From the NCBI GenBank assembly GCA_900318145.1, contig ONJM01000002.1, positions 186,001 through 250,000 of the forward strand: a DNA stretch of 64,000 nt. Direction: 5' to 3'. This stretch comes from an uncultured Eubacteriales bacterium (GTDB lineage Bacteria > Bacillota > Clostridia > Christensenellales > Aristaeellaceae). A program made the translations under genes and the position numbers. Shown here piece after piece: positions 23,603 through 32,678 of this stretch. Each line of letters begins with the position of its first letter. Within the stretch, counting starts at the first letter, position 1. The notes under the pieces were generated by a model. It saw only the letters and a list, made by a program, of their open reading frames with translations, ran no database searches and was not told where the DNA came from.

Positions 23603-25056
23603 ACCGCAGACTGATTATCCGTATACTTGGAGCCATTATTGCAATTGAAGGATTTGCCATGATTCCGGCGTTCCTTGTTTCCCTGTATTACCGCGACGGG
23701 GATACTTCCGCGCTGGGCATCAGTTTTGCTTTGGCGATAGCAGCCGGCGCTGCAATGTATCTGATTCCGAAAAAGGAAAAGAATTCATATCTTCGCCTGA
23801 AGGAAGGCTATATTATTACGGCAGTCGGATGGATTCTGATGAGCCTTTTCGGTTGCCTTCCCTATCTTCTTTCCGGAATGCTTCCGCGTTTTGAAGAAGC
23901 TTTTTTTGAAGCTGTTTCCGGTTTTACGACAACCGGCGCAACTGTCACTGTCAATTTTGATCATAATTTTCACGGGGTTTTTTTCTGGCGCGCTACTACG
24001 CACTGGATCGGCGGAATGGGTGTACTGGTTCTGACCCTGGCGCTGCTTCCGAAGCTGACAGGACGGACGTCGCATCTGGTTAAAGCGGAAAGTCCGGGTC
24101 CGTCCCTGAGCAAACTCGTCCCGAAGACCGGAAAGACAGCAAAGATTCTTTACACGATATATTTCGCTCTCACGAGCGCGGAGTTCCTGGCACTTCTTCT
24201 TTGCGGGCTTTCCCCTTATGACGCGGCTGTTCATTCATTTGCTACCGCGGGCACAGGCGGTTTCAGCAATTACGGGGCAAGCATTGCCGCTTTCGACAGC
24301 GTTGCGGTTGATGCTGTAATAACTGTTTTCATGTTTATGTTCGGCGTTAACTTTGCACTGTATTACAAGTGCATTATCGGCGAACATATAAAGGCGTTCT
24401 GGAAGGATGAGGAATTCAGGTGCTATCTTTTTATAGCGTTGTCATTTATCCTTATGATTACGTTTTTCAATCTGCGTTATTATGAGAATAATTTTCTGAC
24501 ATCTTTGCGGTACAGTTCATTCCAGCTGTCCTCCATTATTTCAACCACCGGATTTGTTACCGCGGATTTCAGCAGATGGCCGGCTGCTTCCCAGATGCTG
24601 CTGATCATCGCAATGTTCATCGGATCCTGTGCCGGTTCCACTGCCGGCGGTATCAAGGTCATCCGCATCAATATGCTTTTCAAGCTGTCAAGGCGGAATA
24701 TTCTTGCCACAGGTCATCCAAAGAAAGTGGATGTGATACGCATTGATCATAAAGCAGTTGATGAAAGCATCGTTTCGCAGGTGGCGCAGTTTGCGGTTAT
24801 GTATGTCGCGCTTGTTTTTCTTGGCTCCTTTTTGCTTTCGCTGGACGGAAAGTTTGATGTGATTACGAATATTACGGCTTCTCTCACATGCGTCAGCAAT
24901 GTAGGTCCTGGTCTTGGAGCTGTCGGTCCTGTCGAAAACTTTGCCGGTTACGGCATATGGGGAAAAGTAGTAGGATCCTTTCTGATGCTTTTCGGCCGCC
25001 TGGAGCTTCTTCCCATGTTTATTCTTTTTACAAGAAGTGCCTGGCACAAGTATTAG
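23599..25056 (+). CDS. trkH: Trk-type potassium channel subunit TrkH
   Basis: A 485-residue polytopic membrane protein that conducts K+ with TrkA. Four degenerate pore-loop repeats are visible: SGFTTTGATV, ATAGTGGFSNYGASI, ISTTGFVTADF and TCVSNVGPGLG. The conserved GSCAGSTAGGIKVIR segment precedes the last cytoplasmic region. About ten hydrophobic segments are present. It overlaps trkA (ATGA) and is followed after 27 bases by the flippase gene. Confidence 0.95.
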   Translation: MNRRLIIRILGAIIAIEGFAMIPAFLVSLYYRDGDTSALGISFALAIAAGAAMYLIPKKEKNSYLRLKEGYIITAVGWILMSLFGCLPYLLSGMLPRFEEAFFEAVSGFTTTGATVTVNFDHNFHGVFFWRATTHWIGGMGVLVLTLALLPKLTGRTSHLVKAESPGPSLSKLVPKTGKTAKILYTIYFALTSAEFLALLLCGLSPYDAAVHSFATAGTGGFSNYGASIAAFDSVAVDAVITVFMFMFGVNFALYYKCIIGEHIKAFWKDEEFRCYLFIALSFILMITFFNLRYYENNFLTSLRYSSFQLSSIISTTGFVTADFSRWPAASQMLLIIAMFIGSCAGSTAGGIKVIRINMLFKLSRRNILATGHPKKVDVIRIDHKAVDESIVSQVAQFAVMYVALVFLGSFLLSLDGKFDVITNITASLTCVSNVGPGLGAVGPVENFAGYGIWGKVVGSFLMLFGRLELLPMFILFTRSAWHKY

Positions 25057-25083
25057 TGTATTCGAACATCAGGAGGAAACAGT

Positions 25084-26691
25084 ATGCCAAAACAGGTTAA
25101 ATCCGTGGCAAAAGGCATATCCGTTCTGGGAATTGCCGGAATTATCTGTAAATTTGTCGGCGTCTTTTTTTCCATTTTTCTGAACAGAATTGACGCGGAC
25201 ATTGCAACGACCTTCTATCTTGTTTTTCCTACATATGCGTTGCTTCTGGAAATATCAAGCGCCGGACTTCCGGTGGCGGTATCACGCATGGTAGCGGGAT
25301 TTCTTGCGAAAAATGATCCGCGCAACGCCAAAAACGTGTTTCGTTCCGCAATGACTATTCTTCTTGGAATCGGCTTTTTTTTCACACTTCTGATGGCGGT
25401 CATGAACCGCCAGCTGACGCTGATGACAAATGCGAAGGAAACCTCCTGGGGCTTTTATGCTATTTCCCCATGTGTTGTTATTGTATGCGCTCTCTCTGCT
25501 TTCCGCGGTTTTTTCCAGGGACAGCAGAACATGGTTCCGACTGCGGTATCGCAGCTTATTGAACAGGTTGGCAAGGTGTTTTTTTCTCTTTTTCTGGCAT
25601 GGTACGGATATTATGTGTTCAGGAGCAGTGTGACGGATCATGTACAGCGGATCGGGTACGGTGCCTGCGGCGCGCTTCTCGGTATTACGGTTTCCGAGGT
25701 GCTTGCGCTGATTTATATGTTTGTCCATTATATGCGGAAGAAAAAAGAGTATCAGATCATCCCGCAGCTTTCTGAAGAAAACGTTCATTCTTCCTCCAGG
25801 CTGATGAAACGTCTTGTTATGATTTCAATTCCGATTACAATCAGCGCCTGTATTATTCCGCTTTCTCAGTTTATTGATTCCGCCATGATGATTGACAGAA
25901 TGGAAACTGCCGGTCTCGAACTGAGCGCAGCCAAAAGCGCGTACGGCGTTTTTACCAGCGTTGTCATCCGGCTGATCAATATCCCTACAGCCCTTGCGCT
26001 TGCGATTTCCATGAGTCTTGTTCCGGTTATTTCCTATTGCTTTTCGGCAAATGATAAAACAGGGATCCGGCGGGAAAGCCATACAGGTATGCGCTATGCG
26101 TTTCTGATCGGTTTTCCCTGCTCTGTCGGGATGAGCCTCCTCTCATCGGAAATTGTTTATTTTCTGTACGGTGATGTTGCGTCCTTTGACAGTGTAAAGC
26201 TGAATCTGGCATCGGAACTGCTTACTTTTTCGGCAATGACCATCATTCTTTTTACCGTAGTGCAGGCTACCACCAGCATTCTGCAGGGACTGAGAAAGCA
26301 GCGTCTTGCCATGTATACGATGATCGCCGGCGTAGCTGTTAAAATTCTCCTGAATTATCTGCTGATCGGTACGCCCGGGATTGATATTCACGGGGGTCCG
26401 TACGCGTCCATCGCCTGCTATGCGCTTGTAATGATTCTGAATATCGTCTTTGTATGTAAATACGCTTTAATGAAATTCGACTGGATAAACTGGGTTTTCA
26501 GGCCAGGGGCGGCAGCACTGACGATGGGCCTCGTTGTTTTCGGGATGAAAAAAATCCTTCCGTTCGGCAGGCTGTATACGATTGTGGAAATAGTCTTCGG
26601 CATAATTGTTTTCTGCGCGGCCGCCTGGATTCTGAAAGCTGTCACACAGGACGATCTGAACGTTCTGCGCAGAAGAAAGAAGGGCGCATGA
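25084..26691 (+). CDS. SpoVB-like polysaccharide/lipid flippase (MVF/MATE superfamily)
   Basis: A 535-residue protein with about 14 membrane segments, starting KGISVLGIAGIICKFVGVFFSIFLNRI. It resembles Bacillus SpoVB/YabM and related lipid II or polysaccharide exporters of the MOP superfamily (LEISSAGLPVAVSRMVAGFLAKNDPRNAKNVFRSA; FFQGQQNMVPTAVSQLIEQVGKV). The cargo is most likely an undecaprenyl-linked envelope precursor, by family. In Firmicutes yabM, yabN (mazG) and yabO (rqcP) are neighbours, as here. It overlaps mazG by 4 bases. A sporulation role cannot be shown from sequence. Confidence 0.85.
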   Translation: MPKQVKSVAKGISVLGIAGIICKFVGVFFSIFLNRIDADIATTFYLVFPTYALLLEISSAGLPVAVSRMVAGFLAKNDPRNAKNVFRSAMTILLGIGFFFTLLMAVMNRQLTLMTNAKETSWGFYAISPCVVIVCALSAFRGFFQGQQNMVPTAVSQLIEQVGKVFFSLFLAWYGYYVFRSSVTDHVQRIGYGACGALLGITVSEVLALIYMFVHYMRKKKEYQIIPQLSEENVHSSSRLMKRLVMISIPITISACIIPLSQFIDSAMMIDRMETAGLELSAAKSAYGVFTSVVIRLINIPTALALAISMSLVPVISYCFSANDKTGIRRESHTGMRYAFLIGFPCSVGMSLLSSEIVYFLYGDVASFDSVKLNLASELLTFSAMTIILFTVVQATTSILQGLRKQRLAMYTMIAGVAVKILLNYLLIGTPGIDIHGGPYASIACYALVMILNIVFVCKYALMKFDWINWVFRPGAAALTMGLVVFGMKKILPFGRLYTIVEIVFGIIVFCAAAWILKAVTQDDLNVLRRRKKGA

Positions 26692-28112
26692 AACCGAGAG
26701 TAAAAATCATATCCGTAGGCCCGGGCGATCCGGAGCTGCTGAATCAGAAGACATTGAATCTGCTCATGGAAAAAAAACAGATTATTCTCAGAACTTCCAG
26801 GCATCCGGTTTCAGAATGGCTAGAGCAGCGGCAAATTCCTTTTATCTCCGCGGATGATCTGTATGATTGCGCGGAAGATTTTGATGCGCTTCAGTCTTCT
26901 GTTTCTGATTTCATATGGGATAGAGCGAGAAAGTATCATGAAGTAGTTTATGCGGTGCCGGACAGCAGCACCGACCGTACCGTCGGCGCTTTGTACCGGA
27001 AAAAGCCTGAAAACGGAGAGATAGAGGTAATTCCCGGCTTTTCCTATGCGGATTATTATCTGGCTTCCTGCCGCGGACTGATCGGTACATCCGATATCCG
27101 GATTTCAGCGGCAACAGATTTTATTGAATCAGAATACGATCCTTCCCTTTCTTTGCTGATTACTGAAATTGATGACGAAATACTGGCCGGTGAAGTTAAG
27201 GAACACCTTTCCGAATGGATGGACGATGAAGAGGAAATCATTTTTCTGGACAGCGGAAACCGGATGCGCACCATCAGCCTGTTTGAACTGGACAGGCAGC
27301 GTTCGTTCAGCCATCTGACCGCGGCGGCGGTCAAGGGAAAGCAATTTGCCGCCAGAAGAAAGAAAACATTTTCCGATCTTTTGAAAATCATGGATCTTCT
27401 TCGTTCTCCGGAGGGATGCCCCTGGGATCGTGCACAGACACATCAGAGCCTGACACCCTTTCTGATCGAAGAGGCTTGGGAAACAGTAGATGCGATCGAA
27501 GAGAATGATCCTGTTCATCTTTCAGAAGAACTTGGCGATCTGCTGTTCCAGATCGCTTTTCACACGTCGATCGGTAAATCCCTTGATGAAATGACGATTC
27601 AGGAGATTACGACCGGAATATGCGAAAAAATGATCCGCAGGCATCCGCATGTATTCGGAAATACTGAAATCGGTTCAGCTGCGGCACGGGAAGACAACTG
27701 GGAAAAAATCAAGCAGCAGGAAAACGGAATCCGGACATTTAATGAATCCCTCAGACATATTTCAACCGGTCTGCCGTCCCTCAGATACGCTGAAAAACTG
27801 ATCAGGAGAATCAGAACGTTACCGGGTTTTTCAAGGGATTATTCCGAAATCATATCCGCGATTGTTTCTGCAGCCGGTTCGCTGAAACAGGCAGGATTTA
27901 CGGGAAAAGACAAATCTGCACTGGAAGGCCAACTGGGGAATTTGCTTTTCCTTTGCGCGGAACTTGCATGCTGTACGGAAACAGACGGTGAAGTGATACT
28001 TCACCGCACTGCCCAGAAAGTGATTCATGAATTCGGCGTGAAAGAAAGCGAGTCAAAAAAACCTTCAGAATCCCCGGAACGCTTGACTTTTAACGATTTG
28101 GGTGTATACTGA
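26688..28112 (+). CDS. mazG: Nucleoside triphosphate pyrophosphohydrolase MazG with TP-methylase domain (YabN type)
   Basis: A 474-residue fusion. Residues 1-220 form a tetrapyrrole-methylase-like domain (VKIISVGPGDPELL; YAVPDSSTDRTV) that looks degenerate compared with active methylases. From about 225 on is MazG, with the metal-binding acidic core in CPWDRAQTHQSLTPFLIEEAWETVDAI and LSEELGDLLFQIAFH, and a second, weaker MazG-like repeat after ~370. MazG hydrolyses aberrant NTPs to NMP and pyrophosphate. This is the YabN architecture of Bacillus. It overlaps the flippase gene by 4 bases, and its last codons contain the hup promoter. Confidence 0.92.
   Translation: MKPRVKIISVGPGDPELLNQKTLNLLMEKKQIILRTSRHPVSEWLEQRQIPFISADDLYDCAEDFDALQSSVSDFIWDRARKYHEVVYAVPDSSTDRTVGALYRKKPENGEIEVIPGFSYADYYLASCRGLIGTSDIRISAATDFIESEYDPSLSLLITEIDDEILAGEVKEHLSEWMDDEEEIIFLDSGNRMRTISLFELDRQRSFSHLTAAAVKGKQFAARRKKTFSDLLKIMDLLRSPEGCPWDRAQTHQSLTPFLIEEAWETVDAIEENDPVHLSEELGDLLFQIAFHTSIGKSLDEMTIQEITTGICEKMIRRHPHVFGNTEIGSAAAREDNWEKIKQQENGIRTFNESLRHISTGLPSLRYAEKLIRRIRTLPGFSRDYSEIISAIVSAAGSLKQAGFTGKDKSALEGQLGNLLFLCAELACCTETDGEVILHRTAQKVIHEFGVKESESKKPSESPERLTFNDLGVY
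28083..28110 (+). promoter_or_regulatory. Promoter of hup
   Basis: TTGACT (28083-28088) and TATACT (28105-28110) with a 16-base spacer, inside the last codons of mazG. This gives hup an independent transcript with a leader of about 80 bases. Confidence 0.75.
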
Positions 28113-28196
28113 TTTTGTGTTGAAGGCAGAATTGAATAGTTTTGGTCTTTGACATATTATTAATCATGCATCGCATGAAATATGAGGAGGTTCCCT

Positions 28197-28496
28197 ATGA
28201 ACAAAAGTGAACTGGTAGCTGCACTGGCAGAGAAAACTGAGTTTTCCAAAAAGGATGCTGAGAAAGCACTGAATTCTTTTATTGATGTTATCAACGGCTC
28301 ACTGGCAAAAGGCGAGAAAGTACAGCTGATCGGTTTTGGCACTTTTGATGTGAAAAAGCGCCCCGCCCGTATGGCCAGGAATCCGCGCACAGGCGAAGAG
28401 ATTAAGATCGCCGCTTCCAAAGCCCCCACTTTTAAGGCCGGTAAGGCTCTGAAGGATAAAGTGAATACCCCTGCCAAGAAAAAGGGAAAAAAGTAA
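28197..28496 (+). CDS. hup: HU-family DNA-binding protein
   Basis: A 99-residue histone-like protein. [25 protein letters not shown] begins the HU fold, and the DNA-binding arm has [24 protein letters not shown]. The tail continues past the usual 90-residue end with a lysine-rich [11 protein letters not shown]. It bends and compacts DNA. The longer frame from 28182 is set aside because GAGGAGG precedes the ATG at 28197. It has its own promoter and a strong terminator although it lies within the mazG-rqcP cluster. Confidence 0.95.
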   Translation: MNKSELVAALAEKTEFSKKDAEKALNSFIDVINGSLAKGEKVQLIGFGTFDVKKRPARMARNPRTGEEIKIAASKAPTFKAGKALKDKVNTPAKKKGKK

Positions 28497-28507
28497 TCTT
28501 TTATTAC

Positions 28508-28541
28508 GCCTGCAGGATACAAGATCCTGCAGGCTTTTTTT
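28508..28541 (+). terminator. Strong terminator after hup, abutting rqcP
   Basis: GCCTGCAGGAT (28508-28518) pairs perfectly with ATCCTGCAGGC (28524-28534), loop ACAAG, followed by T7. The T-run ends nine bases before the rqcP ATG; the SD GAGG follows the last T. Confidence 0.95.
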
Positions 28542-28550
28542 GAGGTCGAA

Positions 28551-28829
28551 ATGAGAATTGATAAATATCTGAAAGTATCCAGGATTATCAAACGGCGTAC
28601 TGTCGCGAACGAAGCATGCGGCAGCGGACGTGTAATGATCAACGACAAAACAGCAAAAGCAGGCAGTGAAGTGAAACCCGGAGATTATATTACGATCCGT
28701 TTCGGTGAGCATATCGGCCGGTACGAGGTTCTGTCCGTCGCGGAAACCGTTCGCAAGGAACAGGCATCCGAAATGTACCGCGTTCTGCAGGAAGATAAAA
28801 CTATACAATCGGAGCGAAATGCGGAATGA
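28551..28829 (+). CDS. rqcP: S4-domain RNA-binding protein RqcP-type
   Basis: A 92-residue protein made almost entirely of an S4 domain (MRIDKYLKVSRIIKRRTVANEACGSGRVMINDKTAKAG). This matches RqcP (YabO), which in Bacillus binds peptidyl-tRNA on 50S subunits and works with RqcH in Ala-tailing of stalled chains. The C-terminal ~20 residues are charged. It starts just after the hup terminator and overlaps ispDF by 4 bases. Expression must come from read-through of that terminator or from a promoter not recognised here. Confidence 0.9.
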   Translation: MRIDKYLKVSRIIKRRTVANEACGSGRVMINDKTAKAGSEVKPGDYITIRFGEHIGRYEVLSVAETVRKEQASEMYRVLQEDKTIQSERNAE

Positions 28830-29989
28830 GTATATATGTAATCATGGCAGCAGGCGGATCCGGTACACGGATGCAGACCGGTGTGAACAAAATCTTCTGT
28901 GATATACAGGGCCAGTCTGTTCTGCAAAGAAGTATCCGCCTTTTCAGCGGCTTGATTGACGGTATGACGATTGTCTGCCGGCAGTCAGATTATGACAGGG
29001 TCAGAAGCACAGCGGAGCATTCCGGCGTTTCATTTCCGGTTTCTTTTGCCTTCGGAGGCAGAACGCGTCAGGAATCTGTAATGAACGGGCTGCATGCCCT
29101 GCCGGCGAAGCCGGAGGATATTGTTCTGGTTCATGATGCGGCAAGATGTCTTACACCGTATAATGTTATCAATGGCGTGATCAGTTCATGCAGAAAGAAT
29201 GGTTCAGGCGTACCGGCAGTTCCCGCGGTGAACACAATGAAATACTGCTCTTCAGACCGCTCCGTGCTTTCCACTGTAGACCGTTCAGGAATGTATGAGA
29301 TACAAACGCCCCAGGGCTTTCTGTTCGGCTCGCTGCTGCAGGCGTACATCAAAGCGGAGAAGGATTCTTTCACTGCGACGGATGACGCTTCCGTAATGGA
29401 ACATGCCGGCGAAGATGTGCATATAACCGAGGGGACGAAAATGAATTTAAAGATTACAGAAAAAGAGGATCTCACAATTGCGTCTTCATTACTGAACGGC
29501 AGCCAGCCGATGTTCAGGATCGGAACAGGTTATGATGTTCACCGACTTGCTGAAAACAGAAAACTCATTCTTTGCGGTGTTGAAATCCCGTATTCTCTTG
29601 GCCTGCTCGGACACAGTGACGCGGATGCAGGAATTCATGCCTTAATGGACGCAATGCTTGGTGCATTATCGCTTGGCGATATCGGGAAGCATTTTCCGGA
29701 TTCTTCGGAAAAGTACAGAAACATATCATCGCTGATCCTGCTGAAAGAAACATACAGGATGATAAGAGAAGAAGGATATTGTCTGGAAAATGCAGATGTA
29801 ACGATTGTTGCGCAAAAGCCAAAAATCAGTCCATATATTCAAAAAATGAAGGAGACGGTCAGCGGCGCGCTGGAGTGCAGCCCCGGGCAGATCAGTATAA
29901 AGGCAACAACAACGGAAGAGCTTGGATTTGAAGGCCGCAAGGAAGGTATTTCAGCACAGGCGGTATGTCTGCTGAGGAAAACAACATGA
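28826..29989 (+). CDS. ispDF: Bifunctional IspD/IspF (MEP cytidylyltransferase / MECDP synthase)
   Basis: A 387-residue fusion of two non-consecutive enzymes of the MEP isoprenoid pathway. IspD (about 1-225) has AAGGSGTRM near the start, VHDAARCLTPYNVI and TPQGFLFGSLLQAY. IspF (about 230-387) has the metal-site GTGYDVHRL, LGHSDADAGIHALMDAMLGA, GDIGKHFPDS and the C-terminal IKATTTEELGFEGRKEGISAQAVCLL. Fusion can channel intermediates and is known in several lineages. It overlaps rqcP (ATGA). The first pathway enzyme, dxs, is at 45-47 kb. Confidence 0.95.
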   Translation: MSIYVIMAAGGSGTRMQTGVNKIFCDIQGQSVLQRSIRLFSGLIDGMTIVCRQSDYDRVRSTAEHSGVSFPVSFAFGGRTRQESVMNGLHALPAKPEDIVLVHDAARCLTPYNVINGVISSCRKNGSGVPAVPAVNTMKYCSSDRSVLSTVDRSGMYEIQTPQGFLFGSLLQAYIKAEKDSFTATDDASVMEHAGEDVHITEGTKMNLKITEKEDLTIASSLLNGSQPMFRIGTGYDVHRLAENRKLILCGVEIPYSLGLLGHSDADAGIHALMDAMLGALSLGDIGKHFPDSSEKYRNISSLILLKETYRMIREEGYCLENADVTIVAQKPKISPYIQKMKETVSGALECSPGQISIKATTTEELGFEGRKEGISAQAVCLLRKTT

Positions 29990-29990
29990 T

Positions 29991-31127
29991 TTATTCTGCG
30001 GACAACAGCTTCAGCAGATAGCTTTGAGGAACGGACTGTGTAATATGCGCAAAAAGCAGGAGAAAATGTGCTGATATTTCATTTGTAAGCCCTGCAAGTG
30101 TTTTTGGATTTGCCAGATCATGAAGTGTCAGATTCTGCAGACCGTCAAAACTGCGGGACTGATGATCTTTGAAAACAGAAACGGAAAAATGTGAATCGTT
30201 GAAATCCCTGAAGTATACTTCCGCGTAAAGCATCTGTCCGGTACCGGCTGAAAAATGACCTTTTATATCGACAGGATTTAATCCGTTCCGGGGAATTATC
30301 TCACCTGAAAACGAAATCCTTTTACGTTCCGATTCAAGCCGGACCGTCCAGTTTTCATCCATGATATGATCCTCCGGGCGGATACTTTTATATCCGCCTT
30401 TTAAAGAATCAGCTGAGAGTTCTGTGTGAATGGCTGTTTCTTCAGAAGAAGCGGACTGAATGTCGAAAAGCCAGTAATAGTTTTTGCTGTTTTCGGGATA
30501 ACCGAAAACAATTTTATGTTTTTCCGGATCGGAAAAATCAGCAGATACTGTAAAATGAGTTCCGGAATTGTGTTCGGTTCCCGTGAAACTGGCGTATTTT
30601 CCGGAATCATATATCTGATAGCTGATATCCGTATCGGAAATAAAAATACCTTCGTCAAAAAAGGTATTATTGAATAATGACCCGAAATATTCAGGCAGTC
30701 CGATAATCGCGGACCAGAACGCAATAAAGTCTTTAACGGTACATATTCCTCTTTCAGCATGAAATGCAGTATCAAACGCATCGCCGGAATATATACCGCT
30801 AACCGGCCGGGAATTCATCGTTGCAGCCCAGTCAGAAAAGCGGGAGGCCATATCAGCCGGACGGAAAAGCTGCAGTTCCGATGAGTTTTCCAATGAGTTT
30901 CTTAACTGCGTCATATTTTTTTCTTCCGGGATCGAAACTGCATAGGATGGAAAAAGATCGGAAAGAAAAAGGATTCCGTCTTCCTTCATTATAAATTCAA
31001 AAGAAATATTTTTTGGTTCACCGGAGTTGTGTATACCGATATTAGCCTGAATATGAATATCCTGTGCAGATGCTGCTGTGCATAAAAGGGACAGAATCAG
31101 ACAGATCATAAGAAAACGCTTCATCAT
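29991..31127 (-). CDS. Secreted protein of unknown function (third after dus)
   Basis: 378 residues with a clear signal peptide (MMKRFLMICLILSLLCTAASAQ, cut near residue 22). I do not recognise a family. The body is rich in alternating beta-strand-like segments with many S, T, N, D and aromatic residues, and ends in a hydrophobic helix (NEISAHFLLLFAHI). It has no lipobox cysteine and no obvious catalytic motif. It is the last of three consecutive exported proteins after dus; 41 bases separate it from the second. It converges with ispDF with one base between stops. Confidence 0.7.
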   Translation of the reverse strand: MMKRFLMICLILSLLCTAASAQDIHIQANIGIHNSGEPKNISFEFIMKEDGILFLSDLFPSYAVSIPEEKNMTQLRNSLENSSELQLFRPADMASRFSDWAATMNSRPVSGIYSGDAFDTAFHAERGICTVKDFIAFWSAIIGLPEYFGSLFNNTFFDEGIFISDTDISYQIYDSGKYASFTGTEHNSGTHFTVSADFSDPEKHKIVFGYPENSKNYYWLFDIQSASSEETAIHTELSADSLKGGYKSIRPEDHIMDENWTVRLESERKRISFSGEIIPRNGLNPVDIKGHFSAGTGQMLYAEVYFRDFNDSHFSVSVFKDHQSRSFDGLQNLTLHDLANPKTLAGLTNEISAHFLLLFAHITQSVPQSYLLKLLSAE

Positions 31128-31168
31128 TCAATGCACTCGCTTTCGTTTATGTATTCAGCTTTTCAGGT

Positions 31169-32665
31169 TCATTCCGCAGCGCCTGTCTGCCTGATTTCCT
31201 CCGGTGTATGCGTAATTTCTGTTTTGATCCTGTCTGTCCATTTGTCAAAAAGATCAGTAAAGTCCTGTTTTGTGAAAGCATTTGTCATAATTGCATTATC
31301 TGTATCACAGGGAACAAACGCCCAGGGAGCGGTGGATTTTGTTTTATCCGGAGAGGTCGTTGTGATTTTCCCGGCGACGTCAAAGCTTTTGCTGCCCTGA
31401 GCAAAGGCGCAGGAAAACTCGAGAACTGTGGGACTGCTCAGCTGCATCTTGCTGGCGTAATGAATATCAACGGAACCTTCCGCTGAATCCATATCCGCGA
31501 TAGCATCCGCCGGCACGGTATCCGGAATGAATGATATATCTTTCCTGATTGCGATTTTATAATGATCCGTTTCATGAGAAATTCCTTCGTCAGGATCATT
31601 ATATTCTTCATGCTTCTTTTTTAAATCAATATTCAGGGAAACATTGTTTCTGCTCTCCGAATTTTTGTCATAATGAACAAAATGTATTGTGTGTTCGTAT
31701 TCAACTTCATGAATATCCAGCGATACCGGAAGATCAATGAGGAAAACCTTTTCGGGCCCGGAAATCAGTACGCTTTTACGCAATTCATCGTTTTGAAGCG
31801 TCACGGATGAAAAGCCGGTTTCAGCTGTGTTCAGCGGCAGCGTGAGCGAATTGTTCAGAAGCTTTCCCATTGTGGATACTGTCCTGGAAAACACAATACT
31901 GCCCTTCAGGTCAAGTTTTTTCATCGCATCCAGATAATAATACCTGAGATTTGGGTTGAAATACGCAGCAACCTGTTCTTCGGTCAGTGCATTGCGGAGA
32001 TAATTCATCGCCGCTTCATTCTGTGTCACAACATCAAGAAACGCGATGACAGTTTGATACATGTCTTCAACAGGAATAGTGAAAACCTGAGTCATCGTAG
32101 GATCAGCATTTTCTTCTTTCTGAATGGTGGTTTCAGGTTTATATCCTGCCACCCACATCTCAATCAGTTTTTCAAGGGTTTCTGTGGAGAAGCTGATCTC
32201 CGGGTCCTTTTCCTCCGAGAAGATCATTTTGAGTATATCGGCCGTTACGGGAGGATTCACTCCTTCTGCGGTACCCAGCAGCAGACTGATAATATGGTTA
32301 TCATCCGGGAAATGATAAAACTCTTTTTCTGTAAAACTGCTGCGGAGATATTTTTGTCCGTTCAGAATGCAGTAATCTGCAATGATTACCGTCTGATCGC
32401 TATCTCCCGGCTGATAGATACAGTACTGCGTGCTTTCTTCAGACTGAAAGCAAAGAATGCTGTATTCGGCGTTCTGTACCGATGACAGAAAAGGACAGAA
32501 TTCAGGGTCCGCATTGCCGTGAATCACCAGTGAACCGGTCAGTCCGTTACCGACCCGGAACTGGCGAAGGAATTTATTTTGCAGTGCATTTCCGGCTGCA
32601 GAGGCAGGAAACAAAAAGCTGATAACCATGAGAACGGTCAGGAATAAACATGCTGTTTTTTTCAT
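31169..32665 (-). CDS. Secreted protein of unknown function (second after dus)
   Basis: 498 residues with a signal peptide (MKKTACLFLTVLMVISFLFPASA). No recognised domain. The first part is mixed (LVIHGNADPEF; QYCIYQPGDSDQTVIIAD). A helical middle (DILKMIFS ... LEKLIEMWVAGY ... AMNYLRNALTEEQVAAYF) is followed by a long beta-rich second half (SVLISGPEKVFLIDLP; HTIHFVHYDKN; SVDIHYASKMQL). It ends with a short helix and charged tail (FTDLFDKWTDRIKTEI). Two cysteines near the N-terminus and two near the C-terminus could form disulfides. It lies 13 bases after the 453-residue gene. Confidence 0.72.
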   Translation of the reverse strand: MKKTACLFLTVLMVISFLFPASAAGNALQNKFLRQFRVGNGLTGSLVIHGNADPEFCPFLSSVQNAEYSILCFQSEESTQYCIYQPGDSDQTVIIADYCILNGQKYLRSSFTEKEFYHFPDDNHIISLLLGTAEGVNPPVTADILKMIFSEEKDPEISFSTETLEKLIEMWVAGYKPETTIQKEENADPTMTQVFTIPVEDMYQTVIAFLDVVTQNEAAMNYLRNALTEEQVAAYFNPNLRYYYLDAMKKLDLKGSIVFSRTVSTMGKLLNNSLTLPLNTAETGFSSVTLQNDELRKSVLISGPEKVFLIDLPVSLDIHEVEYEHTIHFVHYDKNSESRNNVSLNIDLKKKHEEYNDPDEGISHETDHYKIAIRKDISFIPDTVPADAIADMDSAEGSVDIHYASKMQLSSPTVLEFSCAFAQGSKSFDVAGKITTTSPDKTKSTAPWAFVPCDTDNAIMTNAFTKQDFTDLFDKWTDRIKTEITHTPEEIRQTGAAE

Positions 32666-32678
32666 AAGTGTGGCTCCT

